NCBI RefSeq assembly: GCF_021295335.1 | Contig: NZ_JAIWOT010000001.1 | Coordinates: forward strand, 2,203,001 to 2,267,000 | DNA length: 64,000 nucleotides | Direction of reading: 5' to 3' | From: Komagataeibacter sp. FNDCF1 | Lineage (GTDB): Bacteria > Pseudomonadota > Alphaproteobacteria > Acetobacterales > Acetobacteraceae | Part shown: positions 35,648 to 43,852 of the stretch, piece by piece | Numbering within the stretch: position 1 is the stretch's first letter | How the letters are laid out: each line of letters opens with the position of its first letter | Position numbers and translations under genes: made by a program | Notes under the pieces: generated by a model | Seen by the model: the letters and a program-made list of their open reading frames with translations, nothing else | What the model was told of the DNA's origin: nothing | The model's database searches: none

Positions 35648-36169
35648 TCAGCGCGTCGCGTGGCGCACCGGGGCCTGCCTGCCCGCAGCCTGCGGCGCTG
35701 ACTGGGCCAGCCAGTGGATGCGTACGTTGCGCAGTTCGAAATTACGCTGCCCCTGTACGCCCATGTCCCCGAACGGGTCATACACCACGCCACTAACTTC
35801 CGCCCGGCAGCGTTCCTGCTGGCCGGTATCACCACAGATCTGCTGGGCCCTGCGCAGGGAGGCTTCCTCCATGGTCGGACCATCAAGCGGCACGGTGCCA
35901 TTCCAGTCCACCTGACCGGGCAGGTCCGCAATACGGAACGCCGCGCAGTCGGCCCCCCCCGAATTGGCGGAGGTGATGTAACACCCCTGTATGCGCACCG
36001 GCTTGCCCACGTACTGGGCCGCCTGGTTCTGGAATGCCGCAACATCCAGGGCAGGCACCGGGGCTTCGGGCCGATGCTGCGGGGAGCGTGCCATGGCCGC
36101 CACGGACACCATGCCCGTGGCGATGACAGCCAGACCGGCCAGCGCGCCAAGATGAAAACGTCGCCTCAC
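35648..36169 (-). CDS. Exported hypothetical protein, possible OB-fold
   Basis: This 173-aa protein has a signal peptide (LGALAGLAVIATGMVSVAAMA). The mature region has YVGKPVRIQGCYITSANSGG and VSGVVYDPFGDMGVQGQ, strands spaced as in OB-fold periplasmic proteins, and four Cys that could form two disulfides. This is inference from pattern only. It is the first of a group of small exported genes at 35.6-39.1 kb. Confidence 0.7.
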   Translation of the reverse strand: MRRRFHLGALAGLAVIATGMVSVAAMARSPQHRPEAPVPALDVAAFQNQAAQYVGKPVRIQGCYITSANSGGADCAAFRIADLPGQVDWNGTVPLDGPTMEEASLRRAQQICGDTGQQERCRAEVSGVVYDPFGDMGVQGQRNFELRNVRIHWLAQSAPQAAGRQAPVRHATR

Positions 36170-36299
36170 GTCCTGTATTCCTTCCGTTGGGTATCAGCCT
36201 GCGCTGACGGTACGGAAGGAAGTTTCAGCCATACGGGCGGGCATTGTCACCACGGCGCAACGTGCGGTCTGCCATGCATGTACAACCGGAGGGGATTGG

Positions 36300-36911
36300 T
36301 CAGAAAGGAGAGGCCTTCTGCCCGGCACCCTGCCCCAGATCGGCAAAATGCTGGGTTTCCGCACAGCCGCGAAAACGGTCGAGCACGGGAATGCTGCCCA
36401 CCAGGTTGACGCTGAGTGTGGTGCGATCCCCATATTTGACCACGGCCATGTGCGCGCCCGCCATGGCGTTGAGCAGGGTGGTCAGTTCGGTGGCCGGAAT
36501 ATCGGCCGACAGGGTCGTGGCATCATTGGCCTGCATGTGGAAGACGCGGGTATAGGCGCCCACGGTAACGGTCATGTCGCCCTTCTGCCCGCTGGCCAGG
36601 GTCCAGTGGTCATCCGCGCTGCGCACCTGCAGCGAATCCGCATCGGCGCGGAACATCAGGATCTCGCTTTCGGAGCCTGCAATGCACAGGTCGGTATGCA
36701 CGCCGGAATCCGGCGTGTGATGAATGGCCACCCAGCCACCCGCGCGTTCATCCACCAGCATCTGCGATGGATTCTGGCTGCTGCCCTCATCCTCCGGCAG
36801 CATGGCCACCGGCACGGCGCGGGGTTTTTCATCATAGGACTGCGCCCCTGCCACCCCCGGCAGGGTAGCGAGCGCCAGACAGCCCAGAAGAATGTTCAGT
36901 TTCCTGTTCAC
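36300..36911 (-). CDS. Exported hypothetical protein (beta-sandwich-like)
   Basis: This is a 203-aa protein with a clear signal peptide (MNRKLNILLGCLALATLPG, cleaved before QSYDEK). The mature domain contains WVAIHHTPDSGVHTDLCIAG and, in its second half, VGAYTRVFHMQANDATTLS and LSVNLVGSIPVLDRFRGC. The order of these segments resembles the N-terminal domain of the divergent gene at 37278-38240, suggesting related folds. Two Cys could form a disulfide. Function is unknown. Confidence 0.72.
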   Translation of the reverse strand: MNRKLNILLGCLALATLPGVAGAQSYDEKPRAVPVAMLPEDEGSSQNPSQMLVDERAGGWVAIHHTPDSGVHTDLCIAGSESEILMFRADADSLQVRSADDHWTLASGQKGDMTVTVGAYTRVFHMQANDATTLSADIPATELTTLLNAMAGAHMAVVKYGDRTTLSVNLVGSIPVLDRFRGCAETQHFADLGQGAGQKASPF

Positions 36912-37277
36912 TTTGCGACAATCCCCATTGCAACAGAGACCGACGAATCGGAGTTGTAACCCATCAAATCAATCGCGGCAGCGTGATATTGACATATATT
37001 GTCATAATTGTGGACATGAAAGCGCCCGTGCCCGCATGAAGGTTTCCTGCCGGCATGAATTTCTCATGACGTCCGGGCATGGCCAATATGCGACAAACCG
37101 TGTCTGCCTGCCTGCGCGATGCGTGCCACGTTGGTGGTCTGAATAATAGTAAAGAAGAATTTCATTTTCCCGGCCCATGTCCGCCCCCCGCTCCGGGGGC
37201 ATTGGCCTTTGGGCGGCAGGACCGTTATCATGGCCGTGTCGATGATGAAGATATGGATATGGAAGGAAAAAGCCGGG
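36912..37277. other. Divergent intergenic region
   Basis: This is a 366-base spacer between two exported-protein genes transcribed away from each other, so both promoters must lie here. It is relatively AT-rich near 36960-37015 (GATATTGACATATATTGTCATAATTG). TTGACATATATTGTCAT contains a near-palindrome (TGACATATATTGTCA) that could be an operator. No gene is seen. Confidence 0.5.
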
Positions 37278-38240
37278 ATGCGCCTGCTACCTGCTGCCAT
37301 CCTGGCAATCGGGACCCTATGCGCCACGTCATGGGGCGCCATGCCACTGGCCCGCGCGGCCGACCCCGACTGGATATTCGCCAATAGCGGGCCGGGGGGG
37401 CAGCCGATGGTCCTGTCCCATCAGGGGTCGCTTGACGTGATGTTCTACCGCTCCGCCAGCGGGACGATCGGCATTGCCATCCACCAGCGCCACGGCCGGT
37501 ACCGCAACCCGAAGGGGGTGGAAACGGCCATGGTCATGATCGGCAAGTTCACCGTGGCGCTCCAGACCTTTCTGAATGGCCAGAAATGGGATACGGCGGG
37601 CGGCGACCTGAAGCCCGATACGGTGCCCGACATGGTCATGGCGCTGAAAGGGGCCGCGACCGGGGCCCTGATTCCGTTCGAACATGATCCGGTTCCTTTC
37701 TCGGTCCAGGGGGCCATGGCGGCGCTGAACGACCTGGCGCAATACGCCCGCGCCCATGGCGAGAGCCTGCCCCCGCCGCTGGAACCGGCGCCCGCCGCCC
37801 GTCCCGCGCCGGGCGTGGATATCGAGAAACTGGCCCACCATCCGTACGATACCCAGCATGGCCGCAGGCTGGTCCTGCCGCAGTTCGATATTGCCGCCAA
37901 CTGCGCGCGGGCCCATATCGAGATGCAGGATACCGATGCGGAATGCGTCGGCGCCGAACAGAAAAGCCAGGCGGCGCTCAATACCCAGTGGGCCGGGTAT
38001 GACAGTGACCTGAAGGGGGCCTGCCTGTCGCTAGTCAGTGATCCGGGCAGGCTGGAAAAATATCAGGCGCTGCTCATGTGCCTGTCACGCTATCAGGATG
38101 ACCGGCGGCAATGGCAGCTTGTCTCGGGCTCCAGCGGCAGCGATGTGATCCTGCCCGCCAAGACCGGCGATGCAGGGGACGCGCAACAGCCCGGCCCCAC
38201 CCCGCAGGCCCAGCCACATCAGGCAGGGACATTAAAATAA
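37278..38240 (+). CDS. Exported two-domain hypothetical protein
   Basis: This 320-aa protein has a signal peptide (MRLLPAAILAIGTLCATSWG, cleavage near ARAADP). Domain 1 (about 35-165) contains WIFANSGPGGQPMVLSHQG and IGKFTVALQTFLNGQKWD, similar in layout to the divergent neighbour. After a Pro/Ala linker, domain 2 (about 195-290) has four spaced Cys (ANCARAHIEMQDTDAEC, KGACLSLVSD, LLMCLSRYQDD), a pattern also seen in the 131-aa protein at 47066. GGAAGGA precedes the chosen ATG. It is likely periplasmic, of unknown role. Confidence 0.72.
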   Translation: MRLLPAAILAIGTLCATSWGAMPLARAADPDWIFANSGPGGQPMVLSHQGSLDVMFYRSASGTIGIAIHQRHGRYRNPKGVETAMVMIGKFTVALQTFLNGQKWDTAGGDLKPDTVPDMVMALKGAATGALIPFEHDPVPFSVQGAMAALNDLAQYARAHGESLPPPLEPAPAARPAPGVDIEKLAHHPYDTQHGRRLVLPQFDIAANCARAHIEMQDTDAECVGAEQKSQAALNTQWAGYDSDLKGACLSLVSDPGRLEKYQALLMCLSRYQDDRRQWQLVSGSSGSDVILPAKTGDAGDAQQPGPTPQAQPHQAGTLK

Positions 38241-38583
38241 CATTTCGATAAACATGACAGTTTAAGAATGCCGCATCCTGTTGATAAAAGCGGCATGGCG
38301 TAAAGCGTTTTTAAAAATGCTTCACCGGAAAGGCCGCCATCATTGACCGGCCACAGGGCAGGCCGGCCGCTGAAAGCACGCTCCGGGCTACAGTGCCTTC
38401 TGCTCCGGCGCGCAGTGGGACGGGCACGCCCATGGTCGGGTACAGCGTATCATCAGCCGCTGACTGTCCACAGGGGGACAGGCACCCGTTTACACCCGTT
38501 CCTTCGGCCATGCGGTTGCTGACGGATGGACTCATCCACCTTGTTATCCACATAACTTACCGGTTTATCCACAGGTTATGGGG
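38241..38583. promoter_or_regulatory. Intergenic region with two consensus DnaA boxes
   Basis: Between two convergent genes lie TTATCCACA at 38544-38552 and again at 38565-38573, both exact and in the same direction, 21 bases (two helical turns) apart. Weaker variants (CTGTCCACA at 38464, TCATCCACC near 38532) precede them. A degenerate copy of the dispersed palindromic repeat is present at 38295-38340. No gene is seen. Confidence 0.6.
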
Positions 38584-39057
38584 TTATTCCGCGTCCCTGT
38601 GCCCCGCGCTCCAGCGTGCGCACGCGATCCGCCTGCCGTCACGCAGGGAGGGATCGACCGTCATTTCACCGCGCGGGACCGGCCCGTCGGCTATCCGGTG
38701 GCCCGTACCCATGTGGCCGGACCAGGTGGCATAGGACAGGGTGCGGTACGTATCGGCCGCGCAGTTGTACATGACGGAAAAACGGACCGAGGCAAACGGC
38801 AGGCCGTGGCGGATCATGTCCTCGTCAAAATCCTGTATGAACGCGGCCGATGCATGCGCGCCGTGCAACTGGACGGACGCCAGATCGATATACTCATTTA
38901 CCTTGTTCTGGTACGGCGGCAGCTTCTGCAGTTCCGCGCTGCCATGCGACGCAGGGGATACGGGCAGATCCTGTGCCCGTGCCATCCGCGCACCAGCCAC
39001 CATGCCACCACAGGCCATACCCGTGGCCAGTACCGCCACCACAACCCTGTATCCCAT
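38584..39057 (-). CDS. Exported hypothetical protein
   Basis: This 157-aa protein has a signal peptide (VVVAVLATGMACGGMVAGARMARA). The mature part contains PPYQNKVNEYIDLASVQLHG and VRFSVMYNCAADTYRTLSYATW, with two Cys (YNCAAD, RIACARW) near the ends of a probable beta-rich domain. AGGGAGAAA directly precedes the ATG chosen, which discards 50 upstream codons. It converges with the two-domain exported gene. No family is recognised. Confidence 0.72.
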   Translation of the reverse strand: MGYRVVVAVLATGMACGGMVAGARMARAQDLPVSPASHGSAELQKLPPYQNKVNEYIDLASVQLHGAHASAAFIQDFDEDMIRHGLPFASVRFSVMYNCAADTYRTLSYATWSGHMGTGHRIADGPVPRGEMTVDPSLRDGRRIACARWSAGHRDAE

Positions 39058-39201
39058 TTTCTCCCTTTCATGTGCACAACCCACGGGCGTGCACGCCAGA
39101 CCCTGCCTCATATGCTCCTGTTTTGCAGGATCAGGCCTGTAGCGGCAAGCATTGCCGCAGGGAACCGGACCATATCGTCCCCGCAATAACAGGATTGCGC
39201 C

Positions 39202-40398
39202 ATGCATGCCTCGTTTTCATACAGGGTTTGCGCCCTTTTCCTTGCCGCGATGCTGCCGGGGGCAGCGCCTGCGCCGATGGCCCGCGCCGCGGCCATGGCC
39301 GTGACACTGACCCGCGCACCCTTTGGCACCCTGCCGGACGGGCAGGTGGTGGAACGCTTCACCCTGGCCAATACCCATGGCGTGCGCCTGCAGGTCATGA
39401 CCTATGGCGCGATCATAACCGCCATTGACGCACCCGACCGCAGGGGCCATGTGGCGGATGTGGTGCTGGGTTTTCCAACGCTTGAGGATTATGTGGTGAA
39501 CAACCCGCGCGGCAGCCTGTATTTTGGCGCGACGGTGGGGCGGGTGGCCAACCGCATCGCCAACGGCACCTTCAGCCTGGATGGCCATGTCTACCATATT
39601 CCCCGGACCGAGGGGACAAACGCCCTGCATGGCGGCCGCCGGGGCTTTGACCGGCATGTCTGGCACGTGGAAGCCACCGCCACCACCACGGATGGCGCCA
39701 GCGTGACCCTGATGCGGGTCAGTCCGGATGGGGAGGAAGGCTTTCCCGGTACCCTGGTCGCGCATGTCACCTTTGGCCTGAACAGCCGCAATGAACTGTC
39801 GCTCCATTACCGTGCGACGACCGACCGGCCCACGGTGGTCAACCTGACCAACCACAGCTATTTCAACCTGAATGGGGAAGGCAGCGGATCGGTCGAGAAC
39901 GAAATCCTGCAGATCCATGCCGATACCTTCACGCCGGTCGATGCCGCATCGCTGCCACTGGGCACGACCGCCCCGGTAGCCGGGACCGCACTGGATTTTC
40001 GCACGCCCCGGCGTATCGGGGCATGCCTGCGCGATGGTGGGCAGCAGATGCGTGACCAGCACGGCTATGACTTCAACTGGATCGTAAACGCAGCCCCTGC
40101 TTCGGCCCCGGTGCTGGTGGCCCATCTGTCCGATCCCGCATCGGGCCGGAACATGGACGTGCTGACCACCCAGCCGGGGCTGCAGGTCTATACCGCCAAT
40201 GCGCTGGACGGGCGCTATACCGGCCCCTCGGGCCATGCCTATCGCCAGACGGATGCCGTGGCGCTGGAGGCGGAGCATTACCCCGACAGCCCGAACCACC
40301 CGGATTTTCCCACCATCACCCTGCGCCCGGGTGCAATCTATGACCAGACCACCCTTTATCGGCTGGGCGTGGAACCCGGGGGAACGCCTGCCCCTTAA
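39202..40398 (+). CDS. Periplasmic aldose 1-epimerase (mutarotase)
   Basis: This 398-aa protein has a signal peptide (ALFLAAMLPGAAPAPMARA). The GalM-type beta-sandwich begins at GTLPDGQVVERFTLAN and includes GRVANRIANGTFSLDG, TNALHGGRRGFDRHVW (catalytic His), VVNLTNHSYFNLNG (second His) and the Glu in VALEAEHYPDSPNHPDF. It interconverts alpha and beta anomers of aldoses such as glucose. A periplasmic location fits acetic acid bacteria, whose PQQ dehydrogenases oxidise sugars there. It is followed by an insertion sequence 40 bases later. Confidence 0.9.
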   Translation: MHASFSYRVCALFLAAMLPGAAPAPMARAAAMAVTLTRAPFGTLPDGQVVERFTLANTHGVRLQVMTYGAIITAIDAPDRRGHVADVVLGFPTLEDYVVNNPRGSLYFGATVGRVANRIANGTFSLDGHVYHIPRTEGTNALHGGRRGFDRHVWHVEATATTTDGASVTLMRVSPDGEEGFPGTLVAHVTFGLNSRNELSLHYRATTDRPTVVNLTNHSYFNLNGEGSGSVENEILQIHADTFTPVDAASLPLGTTAPVAGTALDFRTPRRIGACLRDGGQQMRDQHGYDFNWIVNAAPASAPVLVAHLSDPASGRNMDVLTTQPGLQVYTANALDGRYTGPSGHAYRQTDAVALEAEHYPDSPNHPDFPTITLRPGAIYDQTTLYRLGVEPGGTPAP

Positions 40399-40438
40399 GC
40401 AACAGGGGCAGTCTTTGATTCCGGGCCGGACATCCTTA

Positions 40439-41368
40439 GAGCCCGATCCGAAAGTTTTTCAACCCTGACAATGCCTTGCTGTCCGTCGTGTGAGCATTCG
40501 GATTGAGGCGATCAATGTCCATGCGGTTGAGGAAGCAATGGATTGTTCCCAATCTTTGGCGAGCCGCCTGCATCGTCCCAGCCATGCGAATGTCCGTTCC
40601 ACCACCCAGCGACGCGGCAGGATCTGAAAACCCTTCACCGTATCGGACCGCCTGATGATTTCGAGGGTCCATTTTCCCATGGAGGCGAGCGCGGATCGCA
40701 ATTTGTCGCCAGCATAGCCGCCATCAGCGAAGATGTGGCGCAGCCAGGGAAAGCGCCTGCGTATCGCTGCCAGAACATCAACGGCCCCATCACGGTCCTG
40801 GATATCAGCGGCATGAACGAGGAGAAAGATCAGGAAGCCGCAGGTATCCGTCACGATATGGCGCTTGCGGCCCTTGACCTTCTTCCCCGCGTCATAGCCC
40901 GAAATCCCGCCGCTTTCCGTGGTTTTCACCGACTGGCTGTCAATCACGCCCGCGCTCGGAGAGGCGTCACGTCCCTCGATCTCGCGCAGGCTCATGACCA
41001 GCACCGTATTCATGACCTCGAACACTCCGGCATCACGCCAGGCGTAAAAATAGCGCCTGATGGTCGAGACCGGCGGAAAGCATTTCGGCAGCAGACGCCA
41101 CGCACACCCGGCCGAGGCTATGTAGAGCATCGCATTGACCACCTCGCGCATATCCGTCGTGCGCGGACGACCGCCCCGTTTCGCCGGGGGCACAAATGGC
41201 ATGATCAAAGTCCACTCCCCGTCCGTCATGTCCGATGGATATCGCAATCTTTCCCGGCTATACTCGCGCCGGGCAATACCAGTCCATGTCACCATTCACT
41301 CCATCTCTCTGCAAAGACGGATGAATCACAACAGGCTGGTATTGTTCAAAAACTTTCGGATCGGGCTC
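40439..41368 (-). mobile_element. IS1031-type insertion sequence (IS5 family), complete
   Basis: The element is exactly 930 bases. Its ends are GAGCCCGATCCGAAAGTTTT at both termini in inverted orientation (25-base repeats with one mismatch). It is flanked on both sides by TTA (40436-40438 and 41369-41371), the TNA-type three-base duplication of the IS1031 subgroup. IS1031 was described from cellulose-producing Acetobacter. The transposase frame is intact, so the copy could be active. It is inserted between the epimerase gene and a small lipoprotein gene without interrupting either coding frame, but it may have separated the latter from its promoter. Confidence 0.95.
40459..41295 (-). CDS. IS5 family (IS1031-type) transposase
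   Basis: This is a 278-aa DDE transposase. MTDGEWTLIMPFVPP and GGRPRTTDMREVVNAMLYI are the N-terminal helix-turn-helix of IS5-type enzymes. The catalytic acidic residues lie in VIDSQSVKTTE (first Asp), FADGGYAGDKLR (second Asp) and RRWVVERTFAWLGRCRRL (Glu). The stop codon lies inside the terminal repeat at 40459. The frame is complete and undamaged. Confidence 0.95.
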   Translation of the reverse strand: MVTWTGIARREYSRERLRYPSDMTDGEWTLIMPFVPPAKRGGRPRTTDMREVVNAMLYIASAGCAWRLLPKCFPPVSTIRRYFYAWRDAGVFEVMNTVLVMSLREIEGRDASPSAGVIDSQSVKTTESGGISGYDAGKKVKGRKRHIVTDTCGFLIFLLVHAADIQDRDGAVDVLAAIRRRFPWLRHIFADGGYAGDKLRSALASMGKWTLEIIRRSDTVKGFQILPRRWVVERTFAWLGRCRRLAKDWEQSIASSTAWTLIASIRMLTRRTARHCQG

Positions 41369-41411
41369 TTAAATATCTCACCCTAGCGTGATCAGAGGAC
41401 ATGAAACCCAG

Positions 41412-41585
41412 ATGAAAACATTCACCATGCTGCTTCTTCTGACAGGGCTGGCAGCCTGCGCGGCCAACACCCCGCCCAGCGACCCGACCCAGAGCGGGGG
41501 GGTAGGCGGCATGACTGGCTCACCCGGGCAGGACGCGCCCAGCGACGGACCTGGCGGCTCCGGTGGCCCGGGAATGGGCAACTAG
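41412..41585 (+). CDS. Small Gly-rich lipoprotein
   Basis: This 57-aa protein has a lipoprotein signal (MKTFTMLLLLTGLAACAA, lipobox LAAC). The mature part is 40 residues of Gly, Pro and Ser (SGGVGGMTGSPGQDAPSD and following), probably unstructured and attached to the outer membrane. It starts only 44 bases from the IS end. It is similar in style to the larger Gly-rich lipoprotein at 43853. Confidence 0.65.
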   Translation: MKTFTMLLLLTGLAACAANTPPSDPTQSGGVGGMTGSPGQDAPSDGPGGSGGPGMGN

Positions 41586-41617
41586 GTACGCCGCCCCTGA
41601 CCCACCGGCGGGCGTGC

Positions 41618-41809
41618 TCAGTCGCGCCCGCCACTTATGTTGATGACCCCGAGACCCAGCAGGCCAAGGCCGGCCAGGCCCTCGGCAACCATCCACGATA
41701 TCGGGCCGATTCCATCCGCCGTCATGCCGCGAACCAGAACACCAACGCTGCCAATCATGAGCAGCAGGGACACGATGGTCGCCCATTTTACAATCTTGCC
41801 GCGGTTCAT
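41618..41809 (-). CDS. Small two-span membrane protein
   Basis: This 63-aa protein is MNRGKIVKWATIVSLLLMIG followed by a short loop and a second hydrophobic stretch (MVAEGLAGLGLLGLGVINIS), so two membrane helices with a basic N-terminus. GAAGAGA lies a few bases before the ATG; the frame is open 54 codons further but without a ribosome-binding site. No family is assigned. Confidence 0.6.
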   Translation of the reverse strand: MNRGKIVKWATIVSLLLMIGSVGVLVRGMTADGIGPISWMVAEGLAGLGLLGLGVINISGGRD

Positions 41810-42086
41810 CAATTCTCTTCGCTGTCTGTGCATCGGGGTGCCAACTGGAGCATGCCCCGGTCCTTCTATCATCCCGAACGCCGCCCCGTCCAAACACTGC
41901 GTGCGCAGCGGCAATGCATCAATTGCACGACCGGTACAGCATTCATCGAAAAGTGATGGGCGGCATGGCATCTTTCATGCTTGCATGGCGTTGATACTCT
42001 ACAGGGACCACAGGAACAGGCCATGCCCGACGACAGGCGTGGGCACGGGCGGTCCTGATTACAACAGGCATTTCAGGAGTCAGGCA

Positions 42087-42206
42087 ATGCAGGTAATCCA
42101 GGCCCCCTCCCGTCCCCTGGCTGAATGGTCGGCACGCATGCGCCATCTCGTGCAGGCCTGCGCGACCTATCCGTATGCCTTCCTGCGCGTGTGGGATGGG
42201 GACTGA
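42087..42206 (+). CDS. Very small protein (39 aa)
   Basis: The frame reads MQVIQAPSRPLAEWSARMRH and then LVQACATYPYAFLRVWDGD. CAGGAG lies about eight bases upstream of the ATG. It is soluble and helical in composition, with two Trp and aromatic residues. No family is recognised. The same frame is open far upstream, but there without a start context. Confidence 0.4.
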   Translation: MQVIQAPSRPLAEWSARMRHLVQACATYPYAFLRVWDGD

Positions 42207-42221
42207 ATACCGCCCGGCCGC

Positions 42222-42398
42222 CTATTCGTGTCGTAACGCCGCCGCGTCAAACCATTCATCATTACCCGTCCTGTCGTTACGTACACGGATCTGGCCGTTT
42301 TCGATCATCTCCACGATCTCTCCCTTCATGCCATGCAGTTCCGGCTTTACGGGGGCATCGTCCCTGACCACCACAATATCGCCCTGCTTGAAATCCAT
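42222..42398 (-). CDS. Small SH3/KOW-like protein (58 aa)
   Basis: The frame starts MDFKQGDIVVVRDDAPVKPE and continues with a GMKGEIVEMIENGQIRVRND segment, alternating as in KOW/SH3-type small barrels. Such folds often bind RNA, ribosomal parts or other proteins. AGGAGA lies eight bases before the ATG on the minus strand, which strongly supports this start over the longer open frame. No precise family is assigned. Confidence 0.65.
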   Translation of the reverse strand: MDFKQGDIVVVRDDAPVKPELHGMKGEIVEMIENGQIRVRNDRTGNDEWFDAAALRHE

Positions 42399-42596
42399 GC
42401 CGTATTCTCCTTCTCGCGGCCTCTGATATCCCTGTCCGCCACGGCGGGCGGCGCACCAACCATGCCAGTCATGCCCGGCACCGCAAACCCGTGGAACAGG
42501 CCATGACATACCACATGCGCACCCGCCACGGGTTGTATGGTGCCACGCCGTACCCGACATGATTGCCTGAAGCAATTGCAGACAGGGACCTGCCTC

Positions 42597-42758
42597 ATGT
42601 CATCGGAACACCATCTTCCCTCTTCCACCGACCTTGAACGCGAACTGGCCCAACTGCGGCGGGAATACGATATCGCCGTAAAGGACAGGCCCGAGCACGC
42701 CCATGCGCTCGGCCAGCGCATCAAAAAGATCGAGGCCGAAATGGCGGGCCGGAAATAG
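42597..42758 (+). CDS. Small coiled-coil protein (53 aa)
   Basis: The frame starts MSSEHHLPSSTDLERELAQL and continues RREYDIAVKDRPEHAHALGQ with a heptad-like helical pattern ending KKIEAEMAGRK. It is probably a short cytosolic coiled coil. GGGAC lies upstream. It converges with the PsiE gene 22 bases later. Function is unknown. Confidence 0.55.
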   Translation: MSSEHHLPSSTDLERELAQLRREYDIAVKDRPEHAHALGQRIKKIEAEMAGRK

Positions 42759-42780
42759 GCCCCGGTGGCTGCGCGGCTGG

Positions 42781-43272
42781 TCAGGCCTCCGGCCCCGGAC
42801 CGGCCGCCACCGGCGTTTCCACCGCCGGGACCTGTGGTGCAGGCGGACGCACCAGCCAGTAGACGATGCCAAGCGAAAGCGTAGCTGCCGACAGGGCCAG
42901 CAGTTCCATCACATCGACTTCCTTCAGGTCGATCACGATGAACTTGCGCACCGTCGCCAGCATACCGATCAGCAGGACCGAGCGCATGCGGATCAGGCTG
43001 TGGGGCTGTGCATCGGGTAGGACAAGTATGGAATGCTTGAACTCCAGCGCGATCAGCACGGTAAAGAACATGCCGAAAATGCTTTGCAGCATTTCGGGGC
43101 TGGTCGGGTTCAGCCCACTCGAGACCAGCATCCGCCCCACCGCCACCACCACATGCACAAGCGACGTCGCGGCAATGAGCACGATAAGCAGGGTGAGCAC
43201 CAGCATCACGCCTTCCTCGAACAGGTCGAACAGGCGGGCCATCTGAAAGAAACCGGGCAGGCGTTTCATCAT
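42781..43272 (-). CDS. PsiE family membrane protein
   Basis: This 163-aa protein has four hydrophobic helices: EEGVMLVLTLLIVLIAATSL, MFFTVLIALEFKHSILVL, VLLIGMLATVRKFIVIDL and LALSAATLSLGIVYWLV. The E-F-K-H and VRKFIVIDLKE segments are characteristic of PsiE, a phosphate-starvation-inducible protein of unknown activity. The start was set at MMKRLPGFFQM; the frame is open 34 codons upstream. A Pro/Ala-rich tail follows the last helix. Confidence 0.82.
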   Translation of the reverse strand: MMKRLPGFFQMARLFDLFEEGVMLVLTLLIVLIAATSLVHVVVAVGRMLVSSGLNPTSPEMLQSIFGMFFTVLIALEFKHSILVLPDAQPHSLIRMRSVLLIGMLATVRKFIVIDLKEVDVMELLALSAATLSLGIVYWLVRPPAPQVPAVETPVAAGPGPEA

Positions 43273-43506
43273 GTGTGCGAACAGATCCCTGGCTGGAATG
43301 AAAATGGACAGGCCCGTGGTGTAGCAGGCTTTTCTGCTGGGGCGCAAAACACCCCACCACGCTGTCAAGCGCAACGGGCGGCAGGCTGCATTGCAACAGC
43401 CTGCATGGAAACATCCGCGCCAGGCCCCATGTCATTACAGGCAGGCACATGGCGTGCCACCCATGGTCCGTCAGGCCCATGGCCAAACCAGACAGGAAAC
43501 ACAGTC

Positions 43507-43683
43507 ATGAGCAAAGCAGCAGCAGTTGGCCCCGACGCACAGGGCAAGTACAGCCTTGAGGTGAATATCGGTGGCCTGAGCGAAAGCCTGGGCGGCTTCA
43601 CGTCCAAGATGGAAGCCGAGGATTATGCCGTCTCCCTCCTGCGTCGCGTGCGGGAACTGGCCAAGGCCGACGGCCTGAAGTAA
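43507..43683 (+). CDS. Small hypothetical protein (58 aa)
   Basis: The frame reads MSKAAAVGPDAQGKYSLEVN, then IGGLSESLGGFTSKMEAEDY and a Leu/Arg-rich helix. ACAGGAAACACAGTC in front of the ATG provides a good ribosome-binding site. It is a small alpha/beta soluble protein. No family is assigned. It is clearly a better gene than the long upstream extension of its frame. Confidence 0.6.
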   Translation: MSKAAAVGPDAQGKYSLEVNIGGLSESLGGFTSKMEAEDYAVSLLRRVRELAKADGLK

Positions 43684-43852
43684 CGCCCGCCCCACCCCTT
43701 TCCGCCAGAGCGCGCCACGCATGGCCCTGGCGGAAAGGATTGCGGCAGCGGTGGGGAAACGCTGTCGTCTTACAGCCTTTTATCTTTATACAGGTATGGG
43801 CCTGACAGGATCAGGAAACATGCCCGTAATGGAAAAAAGGATCCTCTTTCCC

